Origin: ANME-2 cluster archaeon
GTDB taxonomy: Archaea > Halobacteriota > Methanosarcinia > Methanosarcinales > Methanocomedenaceae
Direction: 5' to 3'
Length of the DNA stretch: 12,902 bases
Assembly (NCBI GenBank): GCA_023544605.1
Contig: JAMJFQ010000027.1
Location: forward strand, 6,943 to 19,844
How positions within the stretch are numbered: the first letter of the stretch is position 1; each line of letters begins with the position of its first letter. Of the stretch, positions 7,379 to 12,902 are shown piece after piece. Under the pieces are notes generated by a model. The model was given only the letters and a program-made list of their open reading frames with translations. It made no database searches and was not told the origin of the DNA. The position numbers and the translations under genes were made by a program.

Positions 7379-8413
7379 ATGAATAAAGAGCATTTTACCC
7401 ATCATCCCACTGTGCCTATGGATGTGAAGGACAGGTCCGTCAGTGAGATCACTCTTGCCATGACCGAGACCGGGTTTCAGGGCCGCAAACTGGGTGAGTC
7501 AGTGGAGGCGTGGGTCCATATGTTACAGGAGGATGGTGTCACCATCATGATGGGGCTGTCAGGTGCCATGGTGCCTGCTGGTATGAGGGGTATTATCACC
7601 TACCTTATCAGGCACAGGCTGATTGACTGCCTGGTATCAACAGGTGCTAATATCTTCCACGATATCCATGAGAGCCTGGATAGGAAGCACTATGTAGGCA
7701 CTCACCTGGCGAATGATGAGAATTTGTTCAAGCATGGTATTGACAGGATTCATGACGTGTTCGCGGTAGAGGAGGAGTTCAGGGAGGCGGACCGGCTTAT
7801 TGGTGATTTTGGGGCGTCCCTTGATAATGACAGGACATATTCATCCAGGGAGTTCATCTCACTGCTGGGAGAGCGGGTAAAGGAGATGGGCGGGCGGAGT
7901 GATTCCATTATTGTGAGCGCCTATGAGCATGATGTGCCTATATACATACCCGCGCTGACCGATTCATCCATTGGTATCGGGCTGGTGTATGCCCGCCGGC
8001 ATGGGCACGAGGTGATGGTGGACCAGATAAAGGATGCGGATGAGATTACACAGATCGTAGAGCAGTCCAGAAAGACGGGCGTGGTGTATGTAGGCGGCGG
8101 GGTGCCCAAGAACTTTATCCAGCAGACCGAGGTGATAGCATCCCTGATGGGCGGGGATGTGGAGGGGCACGATTATGCCATCCAGTATACTACGGATGCA
8201 CCCCACTGGGGCGGGCTGTCCGGGTGTACATTTGATGAGGCTGTGTCCTGGGGTAAGGTGGCCGGGGGTGCCAGGAAGGTGCAGGTTTTTGTGGATGCCA
8301 CTATTGCGCTGCCGATTGTGGTGCATGCGCTGCGAGAGCGGATGGAGGGTGTGGTGCGCAGGGGGCCGGTGTTCGATTGGGGTGAGGATGGGTTGAGGGT
8401 GCGGTATGGGTGA
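7379..8413 (+). CDS. dys: Deoxyhypusine synthase family protein
   Basis: A 344-residue NAD-dependent enzyme of the DHS fold, cytosolic. True DHS moves the 4-aminobutyl group of spermidine onto a lysine of aIF5A; some relatives make homospermidine. Visible landmarks: GLSGAMVPAGMRG (59-71), STGANIFHD (87-95), DSSIGIG (195-201), DYAIQYTTDAP (265-275), and the catalytic lysine K293 in EAVSWGK with W291 and E287. Compared from memory with human DHS, the spermidine-binding H288 and D316 align with N245 and L280, and the usual AGGVEED string is replaced by STGANIFHD, so the substrate may differ. The start is ATG 7379, with GTGGTGG about seven bases upstream; GTG codons at 7367 and 7370 are alternatives. 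It sits directly behind speA, so the two are probably cotranscribed and share polyamine metabolism. Family firm; reaction uncertain. Confidence 0.85.
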   Translation: MNKEHFTHHPTVPMDVKDRSVSEITLAMTETGFQGRKLGESVEAWVHMLQEDGVTIMMGLSGAMVPAGMRGIITYLIRHRLIDCLVSTGANIFHDIHESLDRKHYVGTHLANDENLFKHGIDRIHDVFAVEEEFREADRLIGDFGASLDNDRTYSSREFISLLGERVKEMGGRSDSIIVSAYEHDVPIYIPALTDSSIGIGLVYARRHGHEVMVDQIKDADEITQIVEQSRKTGVVYVGGGVPKNFIQQTEVIASLMGGDVEGHDYAIQYTTDAPHWGGLSGCTFDEAVSWGKVAGGARKVQVFVDATIALPIVVHALRERMEGVVRRGPVFDWGEDGLRVRYG

Positions 8414-8415
8414 GG

Positions 8416-8441
8416 ATTGAATAAATAATCCCTTATTCAAT
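8416..8441. terminator. Hairpin shared by two convergent genes
   Basis: ATTGAATAA (8416-8424) and TTATTCAAT (8433-8441) are exactly complementary around an 8-base loop. The hairpin begins three bases after the deoxyhypusine synthase stop, and its right arm contains the Fic-gene stop codon. It is placed to serve both convergent transcripts, but the stem is AT-rich and weak, and no long T tract follows on either strand. Confidence 0.5.
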
Positions 8442-9459
8442 TATAACTTAATTTCAGGAACTGGTTTAGCAGATCATTCATTTCTGGAAATTCGTTAATA
8501 TTTTCGCTTGTGAATCTGGTATCATTATTTACTTTTATAAGTTCATGCTGTCTAAGGTAAATATAATACATAAAATCAACCACTGGCTGGTAATTCCCTT
8601 TGTTGCCTTCTGCAACCGCATCCAGGTAAGCGTTTCTGTCTTCCAGGCCAATGTAGAGTTTTGGATAATCGTTTTTCTCGAGAACAAAATTCAGCAGTGC
8701 CCTGGCCACCCTGCCGTTCCCGTCCACAAAGGGGTGTATGGTGACAAATTTTGTATGCAACAACAATGCAAGCTCAAATGGGTGCATATTTTTCCTGTGC
8801 TGTCTGTACCATCCGGTTAATTGCTTCATTAATTCAGGGATCTCAAAAGCCGGGGGCGGCTCATGTTCAGCTTTTTCGATCAGGATTTGTATCCGGCGAT
8901 AGTCTCCGGCAGACTCAAGCAACTGCTCCATGATCATGGCATGTATTTTCTGGATGGTCTTTTCTGATAGGTCTCCTTCAAAGTTGACAAGAAATTCGGC
9001 GAGTTTCTTGAAGTTGACTATTTCGTAAACTTCTCTGAGCGATTTACCTGCCGGGGTTACGCCATGTTCAAGCAGTTCATTGGCCTGTTTTTGTGTGATG
9101 GTATTTCCTTCTATTGCAGTTGTTCCCTGCACATAGTGGGCAAAGACCGAATTATTATAGATTTTTAGTTCATCGGGAAATTGTGACTTGAAAAGGAGGT
9201 AGTTATAATGGATCAACTCTAATCGGTGTATTTTTTTGTTATCTAAATATTGATGAGACTTATTTGTCCAGGAGTCAATGAAGTTAGTTAACCTGATAAT
9301 ATGTAATTTGTTGAGTTTGGCCATAAAGTCTGAAATGGTCAATTTTTCAAATCTGCCAACATATAGCAGTTTAGATATGTTTTTATTGTTAACTTCATCT
9401 TTATATTTTATATAAAGGTATTTTTTGCCTTTAATATTCTTTATTTCCAGTTTTTGCAT
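8437..9459 (-). CDS. Fic family protein, probable AMP transferase
   Basis: A 340-residue Fic/DOC-domain protein. Fic enzymes usually transfer AMP from ATP to a hydroxyl on a target protein. The active motif HPFVDGNGRVAR (242-253) is complete, with H242 as the base and the GNGR anion-binding turn. An inhibitory motif T113-x3-E117-G-N119 lies before it, so this is an N-terminally self-inhibited (class II) Fic, in which E117 should block ATP until displaced. The first 80 residues, rich in lysine and asparagine, hold a predicted beta-hairpin (KKYLYIKYKD) and are of unknown function. No antitoxin gene adjoins it, consistent with built-in inhibition. There is no ribosome binding site, but a TATA-like box about 26 bases before the ATG suggests a leaderless transcript. 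Lower GC than speA and the deoxyhypusine synthase gene suggests acquisition. Target and cellular role (toxin, regulator or defence) are unknown. Confidence 0.9.
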   Translation of the reverse strand: MQKLEIKNIKGKKYLYIKYKDEVNNKNISKLLYVGRFEKLTISDFMAKLNKLHIIRLTNFIDSWTNKSHQYLDNKKIHRLELIHYNYLLFKSQFPDELKIYNNSVFAHYVQGTTAIEGNTITQKQANELLEHGVTPAGKSLREVYEIVNFKKLAEFLVNFEGDLSEKTIQKIHAMIMEQLLESAGDYRRIQILIEKAEHEPPPAFEIPELMKQLTGWYRQHRKNMHPFELALLLHTKFVTIHPFVDGNGRVARALLNFVLEKNDYPKLYIGLEDRNAYLDAVAEGNKGNYQPVVDFMYYIYLRQHELIKVNNDTRFTSENINEFPEMNDLLNQFLKLSYN

Positions 9460-9469
9460 AATATATTAT

Positions 9470-9510
9470 GTTAACGTAATATTTTAAAAATGTATTGTTT
9501 CAGGTTAACG
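9470..9510 (-). promoter_or_regulatory. Fic-gene promoter with flanking GTTAACG copies
   Basis: On the minus strand, ATTTTTAAAATATT (9478-9491) is a TATA-like box whose centre is about 26 nt before the Fic ATG at 9459, fitting a leaderless transcript. Two copies of GTTAACG (9470-9476 and 9504-9510), each with a palindromic GTTAAC core, flank it with 34 bp between centres. They are candidate operator half-sites. Confidence 0.4.
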
Positions 9511-9731
9511 GTTTCTGAATGGTATGTTCAATGTTATTTCTGTAACTTAGTATGTTCCGAGGGAGATTTGGACCCGAGTTTAGGGGTGAACAGAATATCC
9601 TAAATTATTTCCATGTCCTGGAACAAGATGCCGGATGCTGCGAAAAAGGTGAAGGTGTCCGTTTCATTATGTGGCCATGTGACACAATATATTTTAATGG
9701 CAGTTCAACGAATCAATGACTCTTGGGAGAC

Positions 9732-9854
9732 CATGCACCTCTGGTGCATGTGTCGTCATTTCCCCAATAAATCGATGATTTCATCTCGATTATTTAATAA
9801 TTCGTTATCTTAAGGCAAAAAACCATGTTCAAATATGGTAATCGTTTTTTTTTT
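9732..9854 (+). ncRNA. Candidate structured RNA ending in a U-tract terminator
   Basis: Three hairpins follow in order on the plus strand. CATGCACC pairs with GGTGCATG around a 3-base loop (9732-9750). AATCGA-T-GA pairs with TCTCGATT, with one bulged base (9770-9791). ACCAT pairs with ATGGT around an 8-base loop (9822-9839), and five bases later comes T10 (9845-9854), an arrangement that looks like a terminator. The 5' end is unknown; a start near 9510 is possible. No known RNA family is recognised, so this could instead be the remains of a hairpin-bearing mobile element. Confidence 0.35.
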
Positions 9855-10015
9855 GATATATCTGTTTTTATATTGTTTTGGATAAATATCACCTTAATTT
9901 AACAAATCTTATTTCATTTGACTTGTTTCTACGTATTAGTAATCTTCCAAAACGTTCCAAAATATCAAATCGGGGAATACGTTTTTCATAAGATAAGACA
10001 AAACCAAACATCCCA

Positions 10016-10100
10016 GCTTAAATAATATCAGTTTTACTTCAACTATATTGCAGAGATTTCATTATTTACTGAAAATTGAAATATTTGGGAGGAACTGAAC
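10016..10100 (+). promoter_or_regulatory. Promoter and ribosome binding site of the cupin gene
   Basis: GCTTAAATAATAT (10016-10028) is TATA-like and would give a leader of about 50 nt. GGGAGGA (10087-10093) is a strong ribosome binding site seven bases before the ATG at 10101, and it fixes that start firmly. Confidence 0.5.
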
Positions 10101-10388
10101 ATGGAACAATGTAAAATTGATTTTTCATCGATCCCATGGGAAATGCCGGCAGCAGTTGTCAGATTTAAAGTTTATAGACACAACGGCATACAATTACGTT
10201 TAGTAGAGTTTACTGATGAGTTTACCGAAACCGACTGGTGTACCAGAGGACATATCGGCTATATTCTGGAGGGGCGGTTGGAAGTGAATTTTAATGGGAA
10301 CGAGGTTGTGTTCAATGCAGGGGATGGAGTATTTATCCCAGCAGGTGAGAAAGATAAACACATGGGCGGCCTCTCACAAAAGTCGTGA
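10101..10388 (+). CDS. Small cupin-domain protein, frameshifted at its C-terminus
   Basis: A single-domain cupin beta-barrel of 95 residues as read. The first cupin motif region is GHIGYILEGRLEVNFNG (50-66) and the second is NAGDGVFIPAGEKDKH (72-87), which contains metal-ligand-like residues H51, E58 and H87. Such small cupins bind a metal or small ligand, and many are sugar or polyketide binding or regulatory; the function here is unknown. After KDKHM the frame changes: as read it ends GGLSQKS at 10388, but the -1 frame continues RPLTKVVKVIFVEDV and stops at 10414, which looks like a typical cupin end. One extra G in the GGG at 10364-10366 would restore it to about 104 residues. It is either a real frameshift or a sequencing error. 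The strong ribosome binding site suggests the gene is or was expressed. It lies 116 bp (90 bp if restored) before dph6 and may share its transcript. Confidence 0.72.
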   Translation: MEQCKIDFSSIPWEMPAAVVRFKVYRHNGIQLRLVEFTDEFTETDWCTRGHIGYILEGRLEVNFNGNEVVFNAGDGVFIPAGEKDKHMGGLSQKS

Positions 10389-10504
10389 AGGTGATCTTTG
10401 TGGAAGATGTCTGACCATATATTGCTGAAAATTCCGGGCCTGGACAGCTTTGAAAAATCAAAACCTGTAAAGAATTAAATAATCCCGTATCCTAAGGTAC
10501 AATA

Positions 10505-11173
10505 ATGAAACTCGGCGCTTTGTTTTCAGGTGGAAAGGATAGCACGTTTGCTCTCTATCTGGCAAAAGGATGCGGCTATCATGTATCATGCCTGGTATCC
10601 ATCTTTTCCAAAAACCCTTACAGCTACATGTTTCACACACCCTCCATCTCAAAAGTAGAACAGCAGGCTAATGCAATGGATATTCCCCTGTTGATCCATG
10701 AGACCGAAGGGGAAGAAGGAAAAGAACTGGTCGATCTTGAAGCGGCTATCAAAAGGGCAATGGAACAATACCAGATCGAAGGAATTATTACAGGAGCCAT
10801 TGAAAGCATATACCAGGCATCAAGGATACAGCGAATCTGTAATGAACTGGATATCGAGTGTTTCAACCCCCTATGGCAGAAAGACCAGTTCGAGCTGCTT
10901 GAAGACCTGATACAAAGCAAGTTCGAAGTAATAATAACCGCAGCAGCAGCCTATCCCCTTGATGCTTCCTGGCTGGGCAGGAAGATAGACCGGGATTTTA
11001 TCAGGCAGATAAGACCACTGCATGAACAATACAGCATACATCCAGCAGGAGAAGGAGGAGAATTCGAGACATTTGTATTGGATTGTCCACTCTTCACACA
11101 GGGTCTGAGAATCCTCGACACCAGTATTGTATCTTCAGATTACAATCACAGGATGGAGGTCACTATTGGATGA
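10505..11173 (+). CDS. dph6: Diphthine-ammonia ligase (Dph6)
   Basis: A 222-residue N-type ATP pyrophosphatase that catalyses the last step of diphthamide synthesis: ATP-dependent amidation of diphthine on the conserved histidine of elongation factor 2. Landmarks: PP-loop SGGKDS (8-13); TGAIESIYQASRIQRICNEL (97-116); NPLW (121-124); and the Dph6 signature EGGEFETFVLDCPLF (183-197). Length matches archaeal stand-alone Dph6 proteins; the eukaryotic version carries extra C-terminal YjgF-type domains that are absent here. The start ATG 10505 has AAGGT six bases upstream. The stop overlaps the start of the next gene by four bases (ATGA), so the two are likely translationally coupled. A gene upstream (cupin) may share the transcript. 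Identity is firm on motifs, though some relatives have been called B12-related ATP-binding proteins. Confidence 0.9.
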   Translation: MKLGALFSGGKDSTFALYLAKGCGYHVSCLVSIFSKNPYSYMFHTPSISKVEQQANAMDIPLLIHETEGEEGKELVDLEAAIKRAMEQYQIEGIITGAIESIYQASRIQRICNELDIECFNPLWQKDQFELLEDLIQSKFEVIITAAAAYPLDASWLGRKIDRDFIRQIRPLHEQYSIHPAGEGGEFETFVLDCPLFTQGLRILDTSIVSSDYNHRMEVTIG

Positions 11174-11712
11174 TACTGGTGATCAATGTTTGTTTCGAGA
11201 GACTGCATTATTTTGAGTTCGTGAAACCGGTCGAAGACATATTAAGGAGGGGCGGTCTTAAGCACTTCACAAGGCATTATACTGAAGTAACAAAAAAAGA
11301 CCTGGATACGGCTGATCGGATAATCATCTGCGGAACCAGTTTGAAGGACGATACATTCCTGAAAAAGAGGGATAATTTCTCATGGGTCAGGAATGTCACC
11401 AAGCCTGTTCTCGGGATATGCGCCGGGATGCATATGATAGGACTTCTTTTCGGGGGTGAACTGAAGAGAGAAACCGAGATAGGGTTCTATGAAGAGTCAT
11501 TCAGCAGCTTCCTCGGGTTGAAAGATAATGAGCAGGTATATCATCTACACAACAATTATATTGATTTTTTCGGTCTTGAGGAGTTTAGAATATTTTCTAA
11601 AAGTAGCATCCCCCAGGCCGTGAAACATAAAAGTAAACCGCTTTACGGGGTTCTTTTCCATCCTGAGGTCAGGCAAAGATCACTCATCATGTACTTTGGT
11701 TCCACGGTTTAA
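11170..11712 (+). CDS. Class I glutamine amidotransferase domain protein
   Basis: A 180-residue stand-alone glutaminase domain that releases ammonia from glutamine. The catalytic triad is intact: nucleophile C84 in the elbow GICAGMH, and H164 and E166 in LFHPEV. It resembles the glutaminase subunit of archaeal GMP synthase (GuaA subunit A), but the segment before the HPE (YHLHNNYIDFF) differs from the usual SHADEV-like string, so I do not call it GuaA. The start is the ATG at 11170, which overlaps the dph6 stop as ATGA; a longer in-frame opening from 11083 lies inside dph6 and is rejected. The overlap suggests the protein works with Dph6, perhaps as its ammonia donor, which is inference. The C-terminus is a little short compared with GuaA-type domains. 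After it comes 98 bp and then transposase remnants, so this may be the end of the operon. Confidence 0.85.
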   Translation: MILVINVCFERLHYFEFVKPVEDILRRGGLKHFTRHYTEVTKKDLDTADRIIICGTSLKDDTFLKKRDNFSWVRNVTKPVLGICAGMHMIGLLFGGELKRETEIGFYEESFSSFLGLKDNEQVYHLHNNYIDFFGLEEFRIFSKSSIPQAVKHKSKPLYGVLFHPEVRQRSLIMYFGSTV

Positions 11713-11810
11713 GCATCCTGGACTACTTCTTTTAAATCTGGAAATACACCTATAGTATCCCGAAATCATTTCGCCTACATTTTGCACAGGGAACTCCACC
11801 CAGAGTCACC

Positions 11811-12319
11811 ATGGTAAACATGACGACCAGAAAAATTCGTCTAGCTATTAAATGGGTTCTAAAAGATGGAGAATCGACAGCTGATGTGGCCAGAGAATTA
11901 ACTATATCGCAAAGACGAATTCAACAATTCATAAAACACTTTAATGAAACAGGAGAATATCCTGTTTTAACTATGAAAAGGCGTCCTAAAACGTATCTTT
12001 CTGATAAGTGGAAAGAATTAATAAAACAAGCTTACAACGAATTATTTCTTGGAGCTAAACTTCTCAGATTTTATATAAAAGCGAGATACAATCAAAATAT
12101 TGCCCAAAATAAGATTCACAAATACCTCATTGAATTGAGATGTGCTAAGCCTGAACCTAGAAACAAAAAAAACGCAAAAAATGCAGGTATGAAAGAAAAC
12201 ACAGCTTATCGTTGCTTCATGCACATTGGTGTGAATATAATGGCAAACATATGATTGCATACGAAGATGATGCATCCAGGAAGATCTTAATACCAGGAAT
12301 ATCAAGTTTATCACATTGA
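11811..12319 (+). pseudogene. IS481-like transposase remnant, frameshifted and truncated
   Basis: Residues 1-110 carry a helix-turn-helix region (DVARELTISQRRIQQFIKHF near 24-43), as in IS481-type DDE transposases, and the frame as read ends at 12254. A -1 shift at the A8 run (12165-12172) restores the family sequence: YERKHSLSLLHAHWCEYNGK and then AYEDDASRKIL, in the frame that stops at 12319. In the restored sequence the HxDW position of the first catalytic aspartate reads HAHW, so the aspartate is His. The match stops around 12285-12300, where sequence of another transposase begins. With three faults (shift, lost catalytic residue, missing 3' part) it cannot be active. There is no clear ribosome binding site before the ATG at 11811, and I could not define terminal repeats. 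Confidence 0.75.
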
Positions 12320-12902
12320 GGAGACGGGGTAAGAAATTGATCGAGGATGCAAATAACATCCCAGAGGAAGATTGGATCAAAGTGGACCTGAAAAAAGAGA
12401 AACGTAAATTCAACACGTTCAAGATGCATGAGAGCGAGATTACACTGCCACGAACAGATCTCAAGGTTCGCCAGATAATCTTCAAAGATCATGGTCGACA
12501 AATACCTACGTTTCTAATTACAAATAATCGAACCGTTGAATTGGAAACTCTGGCTTTGTATTATGCAAATCGTTGGTTGATAGAAAACAAATTCTCTGAA
12601 CGTGTTGATTTTTTCAATCTCAATGCATTGAGTTCTCCGTTCATGATAAGAATTTATTTTGATGTGGTTATGACCGTTGTTGCTGATACACTATACAGGT
12701 TGCTTGGAAAGGATTTGAAGAGATTTGAGGATTGTACACCCAAGACTATCTTTGCTGATTTTATCAATTGCAGATGTATTGGAGAAGTGGTGGGTGATGA
12801 AATCATAGTCAAAATGAAAAAGAAGGCGAAAACACCTATTTTCAAGTCCAATGATGTATTTCAGAAATCGTATCCTATTCCATGGTTAGGTAACAAGAAA
12901 AT
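12271..12902 (+). pseudogene. C-terminal part of an IS4-like DDE transposase, runs off window
   Basis: An open frame of 210 codons without a start and without a stop before the window ends. It includes IKFITLRRRGKKLIE (11-25 of the fragment) and YANRWLIE (98-105), a Y-x2-R-W-x-I-E motif with E105 as the likely catalytic glutamate, and ends IPWLGNKK. This motif is typical of IS4-superfamily transposases, several of which are common in Methanosarcina-type genomes; the exact family is not certain. The catalytic aspartates and the N-terminal half are missing; the upstream stop at 12268-12270 and the IS481-like sequence replace them. It lies in a different frame from the restored IS481-like frame and overlaps it over 12271-12319. 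It is either the remains of an element cut by, or cutting into, its neighbour. Whether the rest continues beyond 12902 cannot be seen. Confidence 0.75.

Larger units (their letters stand above)
9460..10100. other. 641-bp gene-free AT-rich region
   Basis: No protein gene is supported. A 66-codon frame (9613-9813) lacks a ribosome binding site and resembles nothing I recognise. The stretch holds the Fic promoter at the left, three successive hairpins and a T10 tract in the middle (9732-9854), a duplicated TTCCAAAA near 9944-9962, and the cupin promoter and ribosome binding site at the right end. It may be decayed DNA with a small RNA gene. Confidence 0.5.

Noticed and set aside
9613..9813. 66-codon plus-strand frame
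   Set aside because: No ribosome binding site, no family resemblance, and it runs through two strong hairpins that suggest non-coding use.
10407..10478. 23-codon frame starting MSDHILLKIPG after the cupin
   Set aside because: It has a possible AGGTGAT site but is very short, overlaps the restored cupin end, and shows no motif; chance is the simpler reading.
11083..11169. 29-codon upstream extension of the amidotransferase
   Set aside because: It lies within dph6 in another frame; the ATGA overlap start at 11170 gives the normal Rossmann-like N-terminus MILVINV.
1..12902. CRISPR arrays, tRNA or rRNA genes
   Set aside because: I saw no regularly spaced repeats, no tRNA T-arm pattern outside coding sequence, and no rRNA-like stretch on either strand.

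Overview
The window reads as a chromosomal segment of a euryarchaeon, most likely from the methanogen/ANME side (Methanosarcinales-like), although the lineage is inferred only from gene content. Supporting features are a MobB-MoaE fusion, an archaeal-type phosphohexomutase, a single-domain TRAM protein, a bacterial-type SpeA beside a deoxyhypusine synthase family gene, a stand-alone archaeal Dph6, GGAGGTGAT-type ribosome binding sites, and TATA-like boxes about 25 nt before starts.

Layout, left to right. Positions 51-2529 hold a minus-strand block: mobB-moaE, then glmM, then a 55-residue cysteine-rich protein that starts at TTG. A divergent nucleotidyltransferase gene (2622-3320) converges on a TRAM-domain gene (3473-3679, minus), with a palindrome between them. 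A gene-poor AT-rich stretch (3680-4263) holds an 11-bp inverted repeat. A DUF362 iron-sulfur protein (4264-5322, minus) is divergent from a two-gene plus-strand unit, speA (5451-7367) and a deoxyhypusine synthase family gene (7379-8413). That unit converges on a Fic-family gene (8437-9459, minus), and the two share a hairpin. Positions 9460-10100 carry no gene, but contain a run of hairpins ending in a T10 tract. Then come a cupin gene broken by a frameshift near its end (10101-10388), dph6 (10505-11173), a class I glutamine amidotransferase gene that overlaps dph6 by four bases (11170-11712), and two broken transposase genes of different families joined head to tail (11811 to the window end).

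How the genes work together. Two separate modules point to translation-factor modification. SpeA makes agmatine from arginine, and the adjacent deoxyhypusine synthase family enzyme probably uses a polyamine from that route, either to modify aIF5A or to make another polyamine. Dph6 performs the final amidation of diphthamide on elongation factor 2, and the translationally coupled amidotransferase is a candidate ammonia donor for it. The remaining genes serve molybdenum cofactor synthesis (MobB-MoaE), amino-sugar phosphate metabolism (GlmM) and RNA binding (TRAM). The Fic gene and the transposase remnants mark the accessory, more AT-rich parts.

The most interesting points are the Dph6-amidotransferase coupling, the altered substrate pocket of the deoxyhypusine synthase homologue beside speA, the unannotated cysteine-rich TTG-start gene, the candidate structured RNA at 9732-9854, and two frameshifts that each look like one base lost from a homopolymer. 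I did not find a clear, wholly new multi-gene defence or mobile system.
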